NCBI RefSeq assembly: GCF_020382885.2
Contig: NC_058510.1
Span: 6,320,862-6,384,861 of the forward strand
DNA: 64,000 nucleotides
Direction of reading: 5' to 3'
DNA from: Scatophagus argus
Lineage: Eukaryota; Chordata; Actinopteri; Scatophagidae
Shown: piece after piece, positions 61,901-64,000 of the stretch
How positions within the stretch are numbered: position 1 is the stretch's first letter
How the letters are laid out: every line of letters starts with the position of its first letter
Position numbers and translations under genes: made by a program
The notes under the pieces: model-generated
What the model saw: only the letters and a program-made list of their open reading frames with translations
Told to the model about the DNA's origin: nothing
The model's database searches: none

Positions 61901-63985
61901 ACTGCCAATGATCTTGGCTTTGCACCTAAAGCGCTTTAAGTACATGGAGCAGCTGCAGCGCTACACCAAGTTGTCCTATCGCGTCGTCTTCCCCCTGGAG
62001 CTCCGCCTCTTCAACACCTCCGGGGACGCCACCAATCCTGAAAGGCTCTACGACCTGGTCGCCGTGGTGGTGCATTGTGGGAGGTGTGTAGGTGCAAATA
62101 ACACAGCCAGAATCTTAACACCTTGCTGCTGTTGGCACAGCAACCAGAAGCTAATCATTGTTCCAATAATATAATGCATTTGAACCTGTTGACCCTGGAA
62201 TAAAGGTACAGTGGAGTCTAAATCACATCTAACAGGAGAAAACACAGACCCTCGGCCATCATCGTTTATTTGTGCTGTACTTTTTCTCAGCGCCAGCTTT
62301 GACCGAGTGTGAGTAGGAGTTCCTCTGTCTGTGTCTGTACGAGGTGCTTTCCACACAGTGCATGCTGAAACAGATTCTGGCCCTTCATAACTTTGAATAT
62401 AAATAATTTATCAAAGAAAGTAGATTTAAAAAGTTAAAGGTGTGTGTAGGTGAGTCAGAAGTCCTGAAGCTGGAAAAGATCTTCGAGCTTAGCTCCATTT
62501 TCACCTCCCTCGTGCCACAGTTATTTTCAGAGCAGGGAGATGCATCACGAAACTCATGACAGGATTTTAGGCTGTATGTCATGTAGGATTTCAGTTATCA
62601 AAAAGTCATAATAGTTCCACAGTCACACGGTATACTGAATACTGCTTAGGTTGGATTAGATTAGGAAATGTCTCCCTTTTATGGTCAACCTTTGCACGTA
62701 ACAAGACTGTCTGTACCCTAACGCAAGCTTTGTGATATTTTCAGAATACAAAATGCACCCAGGATAATGTAAAATGAGCAAATTGGTATTAAAAAGAAAT
62801 CACCACAATAGTAATTTAGTTTAAGGAAAAACAAAGTTTTTGAGAAGTCACCAGCCATGCTTATTTTACTTGGTGTTACACATGTGTACGAAAAGGCTTG
62901 CCATGTGGTGACTGTAAATACAACGTCCCGGCTGAGGAACTCTTGTTTGTCACTCTAACACCCCCCCCGCCCCTGTTTCCTGTTTATGGCCACTGCAACC
63001 CTAAAAAAAAAAACAAAACACTACAACTAAATAGAGCTGATGATGCTGTTTCATGTAAAGCACAGATTAAGAAGTACAGTAGTGAGGGTGAAGCTCAGGT
63101 AAAAACTAAACCTGGACGTCTTGAAGGCTGTTTCTGTCTGGGGAGCAGTTTTACAAATGCGAAGACATGCAGCTGCCTTTTGAAGTGTTGGTAGTGAAGG
63201 TAAGCGGTGCCTGTTGTTCTCTCACCACAGTAATTGTTGGTTACTGCCTGCAAGCTGCAATGGAAGAGAAATCCTAAAATCCTTTTAGAAACATGATTAA
63301 CTGAAGTGAGCACAGTACAGAGTAAGCTCATGTTGAACATTCACACCTTTTTTTTTTGTTTGTTTTGTCTCAGCCTTACACATTTCTAATTACTTTCAAT
63401 TGCACAAGCATATTAACCACAGCTGCGCGGATGTTTGTCTCGTTAAACGCCCTCTACAACCCACTCAGGAGTTTGTGGTCTTCCGTGAAGTCCCCAAACT
63501 TCATGAGCAAATATAAATGTTAAAGGTGTAATGTAACAACACTGATATTGAGATATTTACACACCCACGCAGTCCTGTGAGGGAGTCTGATAAGGAAATA
63601 TAAGTGAAAATACCTGTATGGGTGGGCCATGGGTGTGTAGGTCCGATCTTGGAGACTGACGTTTACTCTGTAGCGCTAATGCAGTGTGCTGTGTCTTTCC
63701 AGTGGTCCAAACAGGGGTCACTACATTGCCATTGTGAAAAGCCACGACTTCTGGTTGCTGTTTGATGATGACATCGTGGAGGTAACCGAGTTCATTCGTT
63801 CATGCGTGTGAGTTATAGTCTTCGCAGCAGCATATCATTTGTCTGTACTGACCGCGCTGTGTGTCGTCTCTCTGCTGTTGTAGAAAATCGATGCACAGGC
63901 TATAGAAGAATTCTACGGTCTCACTTCTGAAATCTCCAAGAACTCTGAGTCGGGCTACATCCTCTTTTACCAGTCCAGGGACTAA
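58971..63985 (+). CDS. usp12: Ubiquitin carboxyl-terminal hydrolase 12
   Basis: Cysteine deubiquitinase of the USP12/USP46 pair, activated by WDR48 (UAF1) and WDR20; removes ubiquitin from histones and signalling proteins. Nine exons: 58971-59018, 60023-60103, 60192-60405, 60520-60755, 61138-61214, 61697-61780, 61886-62083, 63703-63781, 63884-63985. All phases close; 372 aa (human 370). Seen: Cys box FGNTCYCNS with C48; [13 protein letters not shown]; zinc-ribbon Cys pairs CLTC and CEEC; His box [10 protein letters not shown] with H319; C-terminus LFYQSRD. The N-terminus MEILMTVS and final Asp favour USP12 over USP46. The intron at 62084-63702 holds AT-rich sequence without further exons. The 3' UTR runs out of the window. 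Confidence 0.97.
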
Positions 63986-64000
63986 ATGTGCTGCAGCCGA

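Overview
This window is a gene-dense stretch of teleost fish chromosome, probably from a percomorph. The evidence is short introns with vertebrate splice sites, nine vertebrate genes in a conserved order, and interspersed repeats of types common in ray-finned fishes: an L2-like LINE 3' end, non-LTR tails ending in (TCTGAT)n, and 'TTAATCGATTA' elements. Nothing prokaryotic, viral or CRISPR-like was seen. Most machine-called ORFs are intron or antisense shadows, and several of them begin at GTG or TTG. I rebuilt the genes exon by exon, requiring splice sites and reading phase to close.

Layout. (1) Minus strand, 2467-15184: pan3, 18 coding exons, 793 aa, the adaptor of the PAN2-PAN3 deadenylase, with a broken L2-type LINE in one intron. 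(2) Plus strand, 16235-25114: flt3, 24 coding exons, 1013 aa, a class III receptor tyrosine kinase. (3) Plus, 25913-26598: urad, 2 exons, 174 aa, a ureide-pathway decarboxylase. (4) Minus, 27259-30160: pdx1, 2 exons, 254 aa, a ParaHox homeodomain factor. (5) Minus, 32598-34664: a polr1d gene that appears to encode only the 'isoform 2' type protein, not the RPAC2 polymerase subunit. (6) Plus, 38423-46522: lnx2, 10 coding exons, 754 aa, RING plus four PDZ domains, with a CpG-rich non-coding first exon near 35.6 kb. (7) Minus, 47399-49555: gtf3a (TFIIIA), 9 exons, nine zinc fingers. (8) Minus, 55704-57364 with a non-coding first exon near 58.2 kb: rpl21. (9) Plus, 58971-63985: usp12, 9 exons, 372 aa.

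The order pan3-flt3-urad-pdx1-polr1d-lnx2-gtf3a-rpl21-usp12 is the human chromosome 13q12 ParaHox neighbourhood. cdx2, gsx1, mtif3 and rasl11a are not found where human synteny places them, which fits the known break-up of ParaHox clusters after the teleost genome duplication. The genes do not form one pathway. They are a syntenic block of housekeeping genes (pan3, gtf3a, rpl21, usp12) and developmental or signalling genes (pdx1, flt3, lnx2).

I see no wholly new system. The best leads are: a polr1d copy reduced to its alternative isoform; a flt3 exon 2 acceptor inside what looks like the target-site duplication of a retroelement tail; a YMPM (p85-type) motif in the Flt3 kinase insert that human FLT3 lacks; a phase-compatible candidate alternative first exon in lnx2 that would remove the RING; and a short usp12 upstream ORF whose stop overlaps the second in-frame AUG.
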